Positions 10,525 to 18,636 of a DNA stretch of 64,000 nt are shown in pieces. The stretch is from Aureimonas endophytica. GTDB lineage: Bacteria; Pseudomonadota; Alphaproteobacteria; Rhizobiales; Rhizobiaceae. The translations under genes were made by a program, and so were the position numbers. A model generated the notes under the pieces. The model searched no databases. It worked only from the letters and a program-made list of their open reading frames with translations, and was not told where the DNA came from. Each line of letters starts with the position of its first letter. Within the stretch, counting starts at the first letter, position 1. The DNA is taken from NCBI RefSeq assembly GCF_014642635.1, contig NZ_BMIQ01000010.1, positions 62,001 to 126,000 of the forward strand, given 5' to 3'.

Positions 10525-10554
10525 GAACCCGGCCCTCGCGCCGGGTTCGCTTTT
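10525..10554 (+). terminator. Probable intrinsic terminator after infB
   Basis: A 9-bp perfect stem (GAACCCGGC with GCCGGGTTC, 6-nt loop) is followed by GC and four T residues. It lies 28 bp after the infB stop and would reduce read-through into rbfA, although rbfA may still partly depend on the upstream transcript. Confidence 0.55.
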
Positions 10555-10628
10555 GCTGAGGGACCGGCGACGGACGCGCTCCTGGCGCGCCCGACACCCT
10601 TTCCATTGCTCATTCGAAAACCGAAGCC

Positions 10629-11051
10629 ATGGCTAGACACAAGAACCAGACCAAGGGTCCGTCGCAGCGCCAGCTTTCCGTGGGCGAGGAGGTGCGGCAC
10701 GGCCTCTCCGCCATTCTCGGGCGCCACGAAATCGACGATCCGGTGATCGAGAAGACGGTGATCTCGGTCTCGGAGGTTCGCATGTCGCCGGACCTGAAGC
10801 TCGCCACCGCCTATGTCACCGCCTTCGGGCAGGAAGACATGGCGCCGACGGTCGAGGCGCTGAACCGCCACGCCCGCTTCTTGCGCGGCCGGCTGACCCC
10901 GATGCTGCGCCAGATGAAATACATGCCGGAGGTTCGGTTTCGCGCCGACGACTCCTTCGACAACTATGCCCGGATCGACCAGCTGCTCCGCTCGCCGGAA
11001 GTGGCCCGCGATCTCGACGGCGAACAGGAAACGGATAGGGACGATAATTGA
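10629..11051 (+). CDS. rbfA: Ribosome-binding factor A
   Basis: 140 residues, normal for the family. RbfA is a KH-like factor that binds the 30S subunit during late 16S rRNA maturation and supports growth at low temperature. Typical segments are [18 protein letters not shown] at the N-terminus, [17 protein letters not shown] in the KH core and [16 protein letters not shown] near the end. Its stop codon overlaps the truB start by one base, so the two are translationally coupled. Confidence 0.94.
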   Translation: MARHKNQTKGPSQRQLSVGEEVRHGLSAILGRHEIDDPVIEKTVISVSEVRMSPDLKLATAYVTAFGQEDMAPTVEALNRHARFLRGRLTPMLRQMKYMPEVRFRADDSFDNYARIDQLLRSPEVARDLDGEQETDRDDN

Positions 11052-12034
11052 TGTCGCGTCGCGGCAAGAAGCCGAAGGGCCGGGCGATTTCCGGTTGGAT
11101 CATCCTCGACAAGCCGAAGGGCCTCGGCTCGACGGATGCGGTTTCCAAGATTAAGTGGTTGTATTTCGCGCAGAAGGCCGGCCATGCCGGCACGCTCGAC
11201 CCGCTCGCCTCCGGCATGCTGCCGATCGCGCTCGGCGATGCGACGAAGACCGTCCCCTTCGTGATGGACGGCGAGAAGACCTATCGCTTCACGGTGCAGT
11301 GGGGCGCCGAGACCACGACCGACGACACGGAAGGGCCGGTGGTGCGCGCTTCCGAGGCGCGCCCGTCGCGCGCCGCCATCGAGGCGCTGATTCCCGCCTA
11401 TAGCGGCGAGATCAGCCAGGTGCCGCCGCAGTTCTCGGCGATCAAGATCGCCGGCGAGCGCGCCTATGATCTCGCCCGCGAGGGCGAGGTGGTGGAGATC
11501 GCGGCGCGCACCGTGCTCGTCCACCGCCTGGAGATCATGGAGATGCGCGAGAGCGCGACCGTCTTCGAGGTCGATTGCGGCAAGGGCACCTATGTGCGCT
11601 CGATCGCCCGCGACATGGGGCGCGATCTCGGCTGCTTCGGCCATGTCACGGAGCTGCGCCGCCTCGCGGTCGGCGCCTTCGAGGAAGACGACATGGTGAC
11701 GCTGGACGAGCTCGAGGCCGCCGCCGAGGAGGGTCGCGAAACGCTCGAGCCGGAGGCGCTGGAAGCCGGCGCCAGGCCGCGCGTCGTCGATTTCGCGCCG
11801 CTGGACGAATATCTGATCGAGGCGGAGGCCGCCTTGTCCGATCTCTACGAGGTGGCGCTGACGGACGAGCAGGCGGGCCGGGTGCTCGCCGGCAATCCGG
11901 TGCTGCTGCGCGGCCGCGATGCGCCCGCCTTCTGCGAGGAGGCCTATGCCACCGGCCATGGCCGCCTCATCGCACTCGGCGCCGTGGAGGAAGGCTCCTT
12001 CCGCCCGAAGCGCGTCTTCGGCGGCCGCGGCTGA
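11051..12034 (+). CDS. truB: tRNA pseudouridine(55) synthase
   Basis: 327 residues. TruB isomerises uridine 55 in the T-loop of tRNAs. Motif I/II segments [14 protein letters not shown] and [18 protein letters not shown] are present, the latter with the catalytic Asp near residue 50. [15 protein letters not shown] and the [11 protein letters not shown] region follow. The ATG at 11051 overlaps the rbfA TGA; an in-frame TTG lies one codon earlier. An intrinsic terminator follows, so this is the end of the translation-factor cluster. Confidence 0.95.
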   Translation: MSRRGKKPKGRAISGWIILDKPKGLGSTDAVSKIKWLYFAQKAGHAGTLDPLASGMLPIALGDATKTVPFVMDGEKTYRFTVQWGAETTTDDTEGPVVRASEARPSRAAIEALIPAYSGEISQVPPQFSAIKIAGERAYDLAREGEVVEIAARTVLVHRLEIMEMRESATVFEVDCGKGTYVRSIARDMGRDLGCFGHVTELRRLAVGAFEEDDMVTLDELEAAAEEGRETLEPEALEAGARPRVVDFAPLDEYLIEAEAALSDLYEVALTDEQAGRVLAGNPVLLRGRDAPAFCEEAYATGHGRLIALGAVEEGSFRPKRVFGGRG

Positions 12035-12076
12035 AATCGCGGCGGGCGACGGCCCTGCCACGACGAAGATAGAGGA

Positions 12077-12105
12077 GGGCCGCCCCTGGGGCGGCCCTTT
12101 TCGTT
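12077..12105 (+). terminator. Intrinsic terminator after truB
   Basis: An 8-bp GC stem (GGGCCGCC with GGCGGCCC) with a 5-nt loop is followed by TTTTCGTTT. It is placed 42 bp after the truB stop. Confidence 0.8.
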
Positions 12106-12190
12106 TGCGATCCGGCCTTGGCTGCGCGACGGATGAGGGGTGGCCCGGCGTGGTTGTCTCCGCCGAGCGTCCGAGAGGGGAGCGACCATC

Positions 12191-13024
12191 ATGAAGCGGC
12201 GATTCATCCAGTGCGACGTCTTCTCGGCGGTGCCGACGCGCGGCAACGGGCTCGCGGTCGTCGTCGACGGCGAGGGGCTGTCGGACGCGGAGATGCAGCG
12301 CTTCGCCGCCTGGACCAATCTCGCCGAGACGACCTTCCTTCTGCCGCCCGAGACCCCGGAGGCGGATTACCGCGTCCGCATCTTCACGGTGAGCCGCGAG
12401 CTGCCCTTCGCGGGCCATCCGACGCTCGGCAGCTGCATGGCCTGGCTCGCCGCCGGCGGGCGGCCGAAGCGGCCGGGCACCGTCCGGCAGGAATGCGCCG
12501 TCGGCCTCGTGGAGGTCGAGATCGGCGGAGCCGTGCCGGCCTTCCGCGCGCCTCCGACCACCGTCGCGCCCCTGGAGCCGAGAGACGTGGCAGCGCTCGC
12601 CGCCGCGCTGGGTCTCGATGCGGCGGATGTCCGGCGAGCGGCGCGGCTCGTCAACGGGCCGGTCTGGCATGTTCTCGAACTCGCCGACGCCGCCAAGGTG
12701 CTGGCGGTCGATCCGTCCCGCGCCCGCTGGCCCGAGGACCTCTTCGTCGGCCTGATCGGCGCGCATCCGCCCGGCGGCGAATGCGACTTCGAGGTGCGGA
12801 TGTTCGAACTGTCGAACGCCGTGATCGAGGACCCGATCACCGGCTCGCTGAATGCCGCCATCGCGCAATGGATGCGGGCGGAGGGACGGCTCGATACGCC
12901 GCTCACCATCGCCCAGGGCACAGCCATCGGCCGGCTCGGCCGCGTCCATATCCGGCCCGACGGCGAGGGCGTCCTGATCGGCGGCGCGGTCAGCCTTCTG
13001 ATCGAGGGCGCGCTCGATCTCTAA
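12191..13024 (+). CDS. PhzF-family isomerase/epimerase-like protein
   Basis: 277 residues. The PhzF fold is two similar alpha/beta-barrel halves related to diaminopimelate epimerase. The protein begins MKRRFIQCDVFSAVPTRGNGLAVV, has the conserved Glu in TNLAETTFLL (equivalent to the general acid/base Glu of PhzF) and the motif GHPTLGS. The second half has DPITGSLNAAIAQW. No other phenazine gene is near, so phenazine synthesis is not implied; most chromosomal members have unknown substrates. It is a single gene behind the truB terminator with a GAGGGGAGC ribosome-binding site. Confidence 0.85.
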   Translation: MKRRFIQCDVFSAVPTRGNGLAVVVDGEGLSDAEMQRFAAWTNLAETTFLLPPETPEADYRVRIFTVSRELPFAGHPTLGSCMAWLAAGGRPKRPGTVRQECAVGLVEVEIGGAVPAFRAPPTTVAPLEPRDVAALAAALGLDAADVRRAARLVNGPVWHVLELADAAKVLAVDPSRARWPEDLFVGLIGAHPPGGECDFEVRMFELSNAVIEDPITGSLNAAIAQWMRAEGRLDTPLTIAQGTAIGRLGRVHIRPDGEGVLIGGAVSLLIEGALDL

Positions 13025-13415
13025 GCATCCCAAGGCCGGACAAAGGCGGCCGCGAGCGATGCGAAGCATTTGACGAAAAGCTTATCGCGTAACCTTAAGA
13101 ACTTGTAAAAGTAACGGATTCTCAACGCTGTCTTGTTTCGCCGCGCCCCCTCGCCATAACTGACGGTGAAGGAGGCTGCGCTTCGGCTCTTGGCGCCGGC
13201 CTTCTTCCGAAGGCGGGCCACGGCGACGAAGCCGCTCCTTTCGAGGTCCTTCGACGGCAAGAGCTCCAAGAAGACGACCGGCATCCGCAAGGTGACCGCT
13301 CGGCGACGTGCGCTTCCCTCGCCCCGGCCCTGGCCGAGGCGCGGCGAGGCGCGCGGGGGAAACGTTCGTTCTGCACCCGGCGCGCGGGAGGCGGCCGGTG
13401 GGAGGGAGATGCGTC
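13025..13415 (+). other. 391-bp stretch with no convincing gene
   Basis: The first part is relatively A+T-rich for this genome and contains TTGACG, a 17-bp spacer and CCTTAA (about 13067-13095), a weak candidate promoter for the downstream oxidoreductase. Short basic open frames on both strands in the middle have no recognisable domain or ribosome-binding site. No clear terminator is seen after the PhzF gene. Confidence 0.4.
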
Positions 13416-14819
13416 ATGGAGCCGATCGCGATCATCGGAGCGGGGCTGGCCGGCCTGACGGCGGCGGCCGAATTGCGACGCCAGGGCCTGCCCGTCGTGG
13501 TCTTCGAGGCCGGCAAGGCGATCGGCGGCCTCGCCGCCTCCTTCAAGGATGCCGAGGGCTTCTCGTATGACTACGGCGCGCATTTCGTCAGCAACCGGCT
13601 GGCGGCGGCGCTCGGCGCCACCGGGACCTGCCGCACGGTGCGCCATTACGGCGAGGCGGTGCTGCTCGACGGCCGGGCCCGCAACTATCCCCTCGGCCTG
13701 ATGGTCGATCCCGGCTTCGCGCTCAGCGCCCTCGACGCCAAGCTGCGGCGGCAGAAGACCGTGCGCTCGGCCGAGGACTGGTTCCGCGCCACCTATGGCG
13801 CGGCGCTGGCCGAGGAGGTCGCCATTCCTCTGGCGGAGGCCTGGTCGGGCGCGCTGGCGAGCGATCTCGCTTCGTCCGTCGGGCAGAAATTCGGCGCCGG
13901 CATCCTGAAGTCGATCTATCTCAACGTCGCGGCGCGGGTGACGCGCCGCGCGGTCTGCAACGGCTATTCGCACGAGAGGCCGGAAGGCGCCGGCCTCTAC
14001 CATGTCTATCCCGAAGGCGGGCTCGCCACGCTTCTGGAGCCGACGGTCGCCGCCTTGCGCGGCGCCATCCGCCTGGAATCGCCGGTCGAGCGCATCGTCA
14101 CGCGCAACGAGCGGGTGGTCGCGGTCCGGGTGCGCGGCGCGGAGATCCCGGTCTCGGCGGCGATCAGCACCGCGCCGGTGAATGTCCTGCCGAAGCTCGT
14201 CGAGGGCACGGACGCGCTGGCGGCTCTCAGCTCCTTCCGCTACCGGCCGATGGTCTTCGCCAATCTGCGCTTCGCCGGGCGCCATATCCTGCCGGACACG
14301 ATGCTCTGGGTGCCCGACTACCGCCAGCGCTTCTTCCGCATCACCGAGGCGGCGATCTCGATGCCCTGGCTGGCGCCGGCCGGCAAGACGCTCCTGACCT
14401 ACGATCTCGGCTGCGAGGTGGGCGACGAGACCTGGACCCTGCCCGAGGCCGAACTCGCCGAACTCTGCCTGGAAGGCAGCTGCCGCATCTTCGGCAACGA
14501 CCTGCGGCGGCGCTATCTCGGCAGCGGCGGCGTGCTGCGCACGCCGGTCGCCTATCCCGTCTATCTGTCGCGCTACGAGCATGTCCGGAAGCGCTTCGCG
14601 GCCTCGACCGGCGTCCAGGGCCTCTACAGCATCGGCCGCCACGGCGAATTCGCCCATATCCTCATGGAGGACATCTACTGGCGCACCCTGCGGCGCATGG
14701 GCGATGTCGCGGCCTATGTCCGGGGCTGCGAGGAAGACCGTCTCGCCGATCTCGGCGGCATCGACCCGGCGGAGGATTTCGGCGGCTTCGCCGCGCTGCC
14801 CCCCGCCGCCATCGCCTGA
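13416..14819 (+). CDS. FAD/NAD(P)-binding amine-oxidase-fold oxidoreductase
   Basis: 467 residues. The N-terminus is a dinucleotide-binding Rossmann motif (IAIIGAGLAGLTAAAEL) followed by VVVFEAGKAIGGLAASF, as in protoporphyrinogen oxidase, UDP-galactopyranose mutase and related flavin amine oxidases. The C-terminal segment GLYSIGRHGEFAHILMEDIYW is the second FAD-contact region. The substrate is not predictable. The ATG at 13416 has a strong GGAGGGA ribosome-binding site. It is convergent with maiA, whose stop lies only 12 bp away. Confidence 0.8.
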   Translation: MEPIAIIGAGLAGLTAAAELRRQGLPVVVFEAGKAIGGLAASFKDAEGFSYDYGAHFVSNRLAAALGATGTCRTVRHYGEAVLLDGRARNYPLGLMVDPGFALSALDAKLRRQKTVRSAEDWFRATYGAALAEEVAIPLAEAWSGALASDLASSVGQKFGAGILKSIYLNVAARVTRRAVCNGYSHERPEGAGLYHVYPEGGLATLLEPTVAALRGAIRLESPVERIVTRNERVVAVRVRGAEIPVSAAISTAPVNVLPKLVEGTDALAALSSFRYRPMVFANLRFAGRHILPDTMLWVPDYRQRFFRITEAAISMPWLAPAGKTLLTYDLGCEVGDETWTLPEAELAELCLEGSCRIFGNDLRRRYLGSGGVLRTPVAYPVYLSRYEHVRKRFAASTGVQGLYSIGRHGEFAHILMEDIYWRTLRRMGDVAAYVRGCEEDRLADLGGIDPAEDFGGFAALPPAAIA

Positions 14820-14831
14820 TCGGGGCTCGCG

Positions 14832-15506
14832 TCAGGCCGCGCGCTCCGGCGCGCCCGTCTGCAGGAAGGGATCGGCCGCCGCGAAGGCCGGCATCGCCTC
14901 GCATTCGGCGAGAATGCGCTCGACGGTCGGAATCCCCGCCACGTTGATGTCGAAGACCTTCATCACCGCCGTGATGCTGGCAAGGCAGATATCGGCGATC
15001 GTCACCTGATCGCCATGGCAGAAGCGGCCGGTCTCGCGATCCGCCGCGAGGCGCGCCTCGAAGGCTTGGAGGCCGGTGGTGAACCAATGGCGCTGCCAGC
15101 TCTTCCAGGCGTCCGGGGTGAAGCCGCCCTCGGCGGCGAGATATTTCCTCACGCGCGGCGTGATCAGCGGATGCGTGTCGGCGGCGAGCATCTGGGCGAG
15201 CGAGCGCACACGGGCGCGGCCGAGCGCGTCGGCGGGCAGCAGCGCCGGCTCGGGATGGGTCTCCTCCAGATAGTCGAGGATCGCCAGCGACTGGGTGAGC
15301 ACCGCACCGCCGTCCTTGACGACGAAGGCGGGCAGGCCGCCCATCGGATTGATCTTCAGGAATTCGGGCGAGCGGTTCTCGCCCTTGTCGACGTCGACGA
15401 AGCGCTCCTCGGCGCCAAGGCCCTTCAGGGCCAGCGCGACGCGCACCCGATAGGTGGCGGAGGTGCGCCAATAGGCGTAGAGTTCGTATGCGGCCGCATC
15501 GCTCAT
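14832..15506 (-). CDS. maiA: Maleylacetoacetate isomerase (zeta-class glutathione S-transferase)
   Basis: 224 residues. MaiA isomerises maleylacetoacetate to fumarylacetoacetate in tyrosine/phenylalanine breakdown using glutathione. The N-terminal thioredoxin-like half has [23 protein letters not shown], which corresponds to the SSxxxRVRIAL active-site region of zeta-class GSTs, and [10 protein letters not shown]. The helical C-terminal half contains [14 protein letters not shown]. The partner hydrolase (fumarylacetoacetase) is not in the window. The frame opens further upstream, but this ATG begins the conserved domain. It is divergent from rpsO. Confidence 0.85.
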   Translation of the reverse strand: MSDAAAYELYAYWRTSATYRVRVALALKGLGAEERFVDVDKGENRSPEFLKINPMGGLPAFVVKDGGAVLTQSLAILDYLEETHPEPALLPADALGRARVRSLAQMLAADTHPLITPRVRKYLAAEGGFTPDAWKSWQRHWFTTGLQAFEARLAADRETGRFCHGDQVTIADICLASITAVMKVFDINVAGIPTVERILAECEAMPAFAAADPFLQTGAPERAA

Positions 15507-15700
15507 GCTGCGTTTCTCCTGGCGGTCCCTGCGGCGAAAGTGCCGCTTCCGCCCGCCTCTGGCGCTTTTGCGCAAGGTCGATTATATGCGGCCCAGCATC
15601 GCGAGTTCGACTGCGAACGCGATGCCTTTCGCACGGCCCTCGCTGGACGACATCCCGGCCTTGGGCGACCCGAACCCTCAATTCCAAGAAAGGGATTCCG

Positions 15701-15970
15701 ATGTCGATCACTGCTGAGCGCAAGGCCGCTCTCATCAAGGAATACGCCACCAAGGACGGCGACTCCGGCTCGCCGGAAGTGCAGGTCGCGCTGCTTTCGG
15801 AGCGCATCACCAACCTGACCGAGCACTTCAAGGGCCACAAGAAGGACAACCATTCGCGTCGCGGCCTCCTGAAGATGGTTTCGACGCGCCGTCGCCTGCT
15901 CGACTATCTGAAGAGCCGCGACGAGCAGCGCTACAACGACCTGATCGGTCGCCTCGGCCTGCGCCGCTAA
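15701..15970 (+). CDS. rpsO: 30S ribosomal protein S15
   Basis: 89 residues, the exact family length. S15 binds the central domain of 16S rRNA early in assembly. It is recognised by [45 protein letters not shown] and the end [12 protein letters not shown]. The start follows AAGAAAGGGATT. It lies upstream of pnp, the standard order, with a hairpin-rich spacer between them. Confidence 0.98.
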   Translation: MSITAERKAALIKEYATKDGDSGSPEVQVALLSERITNLTEHFKGHKKDNHSRRGLLKMVSTRRRLLDYLKSRDEQRYNDLIGRLGLRR

Positions 15971-15981
15971 GAACGAACTCG

Positions 15982-16017
15982 CGATCGGCGGGCCATGGGC
16001 GCCCGCCGATCGTCTTT
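15982..16017 (+). terminator. Strong hairpin after rpsO (terminator or RNase III site)
   Basis: An 11- to 12-bp perfect stem (core GATCGGCGGGC with GCCCGCCGATC) with a 7-nt loop lies 12 bp after the rpsO stop and is followed by only GTCTTT. The weak T tract suggests partial termination with read-through into pnp. In E. coli the rpsO-pnp spacer likewise holds a terminator and an RNase III processing hairpin. Confidence 0.6.
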
Positions 16018-16287
16018 CGGAGCCGGAAGGCTCCGTCCACGACGACGGGCCCCGCGGCGCTCCCGCGCCGGAGGCCCCCTGAACCCCGAACCGGAACGGT
16101 CATGGGGCAGGATTGCCGGAGGCTTCCCGGCAGGACATTCCGGGTTCCGTCCCGGAGCGAATGCATGGGAGCGCCGCTCCCCCGAAGCCTCCCGCTGTCT
16201 TGCCCATGGGCGCTTCCCAACGAAAGCGACCGGCGGTCGCCCCGTGCCGCGCCAGCGCGGCGGGCTCCGCCCTTGGAAGGCAAACCG
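16018..16287 (+). promoter_or_regulatory. Hairpin-rich leader of pnp
   Basis: About 270 bp without a gene. Two further hairpins are evident: GGAGCC-GGAA-GGCTCC at 16019-16034 with a GNRA-type loop, and GGGAGC-GCC-GCTCCC at 16167-16181. Other GC-rich inverted repeats lie between them. Polynucleotide phosphorylase represses its own mRNA through leader hairpins in E. coli; an equivalent role here is inference. Confidence 0.45.
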
Positions 16288-18429
16288 ATGTTCAAGACCC
16301 ACAAGGTGGAAATCGACTGGGGCGGCCGCCGCCTCACGCTGGAAACCGGCAAGATCGCCCGTCAGGCCGACGGCGCGGTGCTCGCGACCTATGGCGAGAG
16401 CGCCGTTCTCGCGACCGTCGTCTCCGAGAAGAAGCCGAAGCCGGGCTTCGATTTCTTCCCGCTCACCGTCAACTACCAGGAAAAGGCCTTCGCGGCCGGC
16501 AAGATCCCCGGCGGCTACTTCAAGCGCGAGGGCCGTCCGTCCGAGAAGGAGACGCTGGTCTCCCGCCTGATCGACCGTCCGATCCGCCCGCTCTTCGCCG
16601 AGGGCTACAAGAACGACACCCAGGTCGTCGTCACCGTCCTCCAGCATGATCTGGAGAACGATCCGGACGTGCTCGCGATGGTCGCGGCCTCCGCCGCGCT
16701 GACGCTGTCGGGCGTGCCCTTCATGGGCCCGATCGGCGCGGCGCGCGTCGGCTATATCGGCGGCGAGTACAAGCTGAACCCGCATGTCGACGAGATGCCG
16801 GAATCGAAGCTCGACCTCGTCGTCGCCGGCACGCAGGACGCCGTCCTGATGGTGGAGTCCGAGGCGCAGGAACTGGCCGAGGACGTGATGCTCGGCGCCG
16901 TGATGTTCGGCCATCGCAGCTTCCAGCCGGTGATCGACGCGATCATCAAGCTCGCCGAGCACGCGGCCAAGGAGCCGCGCGACTTCCAGCCCGCCGATCA
17001 TTCGGCGCTGGAAGCCGCCATGCTCCAGCTCGTCGAGGGCGAGCTGCGCGAGGCCTACAAGAACACCGACAAGCAGGCCCGCTACGCCGCCGTCGACGCG
17101 GTGAAGGCGAAGGTCACCGCCCATTTCCTGCCCGAGGGCGCCGAGAACCCGGCCCATACGAAGGAAGAGGTCGGCACGGTCTTCAAGGAACTCCAGGCCA
17201 AGATCGTGCGCTGGAACATCCTCGACACCGGCAGCCGCATCGACGGCCGTGACCTCTCGACGGTCCGCCCGATCGTCGCCGAGGTCGGCATCCTGCCGCG
17301 CACCCACGGCTCGGCGCTCTTCACCCGCGGCGAGACGCAGGCGCTGGTCGTCGCGACCCTCGGCACCGGCGAGGACGAGCAGTTCGTCGACAGCCTGACC
17401 GGGACCTACAAGGAGACCTTCCTCCTTCACTACAACTTCCCGCCCTATTCGGTCGGCGAGACCGGCCGCATGGGTTCGCCCGGCCGCCGCGAGATCGGCC
17501 ATGGCAAGCTCGCCTGGCGCGCCATCCACCCGATGCTGCCGGCCAAGGAAGCCTTCCCCTACACGCTGCGCGCCGTGTCCGAGATCACGGAATCGAACGG
17601 CTCCTCCTCGATGGCGACCGTCTGCGGCACCTCGCTGGCGCTGATGGATGCCGGCGTGCCGCTGGCGCGCCCGGTGGCGGGCATCGCCATGGGCCTCATT
17701 AAGGAGAACGAGCGCTTCGCCGTCCTGTCCGACATCCTCGGCGACGAGGATCACCTCGGCGACATGGACTTCAAGGTGGCGGGCACCGAGTCCGGCATCA
17801 CCTCGCTTCAGATGGACATCAAGATCCAGGGCATCACCGAGGAGATCATGAAGATCGCCCTCGACCAGGCCAAGGGCGGGCGCATCCACATTCTCGGCGA
17901 GATGTCGAACGCTCTGTCGGAGTCGCGCGGCCAGCTCGGCGAGTTCGCGCCGCGCATCGAGGTCATGACCATCCCGACCGAGAAGATCCGCGACGTGATC
18001 GGTTCGGGCGGCAAGGTGATCCGCGAGATCGTCGAGAAGACCGGCGCCAAGATCAACATCGAGGACGACGGCACGATCAAGATCGCTTCCGCCTCCGGCA
18101 AGGAGATCGAGGCGGCCAAGAAGTGGATCCACTCCATCGTGGCCGAGCCGGAAGTCGGCGCCGTCTACGAGGGCACCGTGGTGAAGACCGTCGAATTCGG
18201 CGCCTTCGTCAACTTCTTCGGCTCGCGCGATGGCCTCGTCCATATCTCGCAGCTCGGCGCCGGCCGCGTCGCCAAGACGACCGACGTCGTCACGGAAGGC
18301 CAGAAGGTCTGGGTGAAGCTCATGGGCTTCGACGAGCGCGGCAAGGTCCGCCTCTCCATGCGCGCCGTCGATCAGACGACGGGCGAGGAGGTCAAGGAAA
18401 CCAAGAAGAGCGAGGAGGACGCCGCCTGA
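16288..18429 (+). CDS. pnp: Polynucleotide phosphorylase
   Basis: 713 residues. PNPase degrades RNA 3' to 5' by phosphorolysis and is a degradosome component. Two RNase PH-like domains are visible, with the second containing [16 protein letters not shown] and [18 protein letters not shown] domain near residue 564 ([18 protein letters not shown]) and an S1 domain ([19 protein letters not shown]) follow. The start at 16288 gives the conserved beginning [14 protein letters not shown]; the frame is open upstream without conserved sequence. A strong terminator follows. Confidence 0.97.
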   Translation: MFKTHKVEIDWGGRRLTLETGKIARQADGAVLATYGESAVLATVVSEKKPKPGFDFFPLTVNYQEKAFAAGKIPGGYFKREGRPSEKETLVSRLIDRPIRPLFAEGYKNDTQVVVTVLQHDLENDPDVLAMVAASAALTLSGVPFMGPIGAARVGYIGGEYKLNPHVDEMPESKLDLVVAGTQDAVLMVESEAQELAEDVMLGAVMFGHRSFQPVIDAIIKLAEHAAKEPRDFQPADHSALEAAMLQLVEGELREAYKNTDKQARYAAVDAVKAKVTAHFLPEGAENPAHTKEEVGTVFKELQAKIVRWNILDTGSRIDGRDLSTVRPIVAEVGILPRTHGSALFTRGETQALVVATLGTGEDEQFVDSLTGTYKETFLLHYNFPPYSVGETGRMGSPGRREIGHGKLAWRAIHPMLPAKEAFPYTLRAVSEITESNGSSSMATVCGTSLALMDAGVPLARPVAGIAMGLIKENERFAVLSDILGDEDHLGDMDFKVAGTESGITSLQMDIKIQGITEEIMKIALDQAKGGRIHILGEMSNALSESRGQLGEFAPRIEVMTIPTEKIRDVIGSGGKVIREIVEKTGAKINIEDDGTIKIASASGKEIEAAKKWIHSIVAEPEVGAVYEGTVVKTVEFGAFVNFFGSRDGLVHISQLGAGRVAKTTDVVTEGQKVWVKLMGFDERGKVRLSMRAVDQTTGEEVKETKKSEEDAA

Positions 18430-18456
18430 TCGCGGCTTCCCTCTCTTGAACGACGA

Positions 18457-18488
18457 AAGGCCCGGCGGTGCGAACCGCCGGGCCTTTT
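18457..18488 (+). terminator. Intrinsic terminator after pnp
   Basis: A 13-bp perfect stem (AAGGCCCGGCGGT with its complement) closed by a GCGA tetraloop is followed by TTTT. It lies 27 bp after the pnp stop. Confidence 0.9.
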
Positions 18489-18586
18489 CATTCGGGGATT
18501 GGCCGGGATGCCAAGCACTTCCCGGCGGCGAAGAGGGGAGAGACCCGGCGTTCCTGCCGCCGCGCTCCGACCTCCCTCATCCGCCT

Positions 18587-18623
18587 GCCGCCTCCTTCTC
18601 CCGACTCGGGAGAAGGAGGCGGC
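18587..18623. repeat. Palindromic intergenic element, REP-like
   Basis: A perfect 16-bp inverted repeat (GCCGCCTCCTTCTCCC, 5-nt loop GACTC, then the complement) lies between the convergent pnp and FMO genes, preceded by CCTCCCTCATCCGCC. Similar CCCTCATCCG...CCTTCTCCC palindromes recur between genes in many Hyphomicrobiales genomes, so it is probably one copy of a dispersed repeat. It may also act as a bidirectional terminator. Confidence 0.6.
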
Positions 18624-18636
18624 GTCGAGGCTTCGC

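Noticed and set aside
4358-10871. Minus-strand open frames of 855 and 1515 codons opposite rimP, nusA, ylxR and infB
   Set aside because: Same shadow effect; the composition is biased (Arg, Ala, Gly, His, Asp) and they run antisense to conserved genes.
12191-13024. Phenazine biosynthesis from the PhzF-like gene
   Set aside because: No other phz gene is present; stand-alone PhzF homologues are common and mostly uncharacterised.
13021-13570. Small basic open frames on both strands between the PhzF-like and the FAD oxidoreductase genes
   Set aside because: No ribosome-binding site, no recognisable domain, and one overlaps the oxidoreductase start in another frame.
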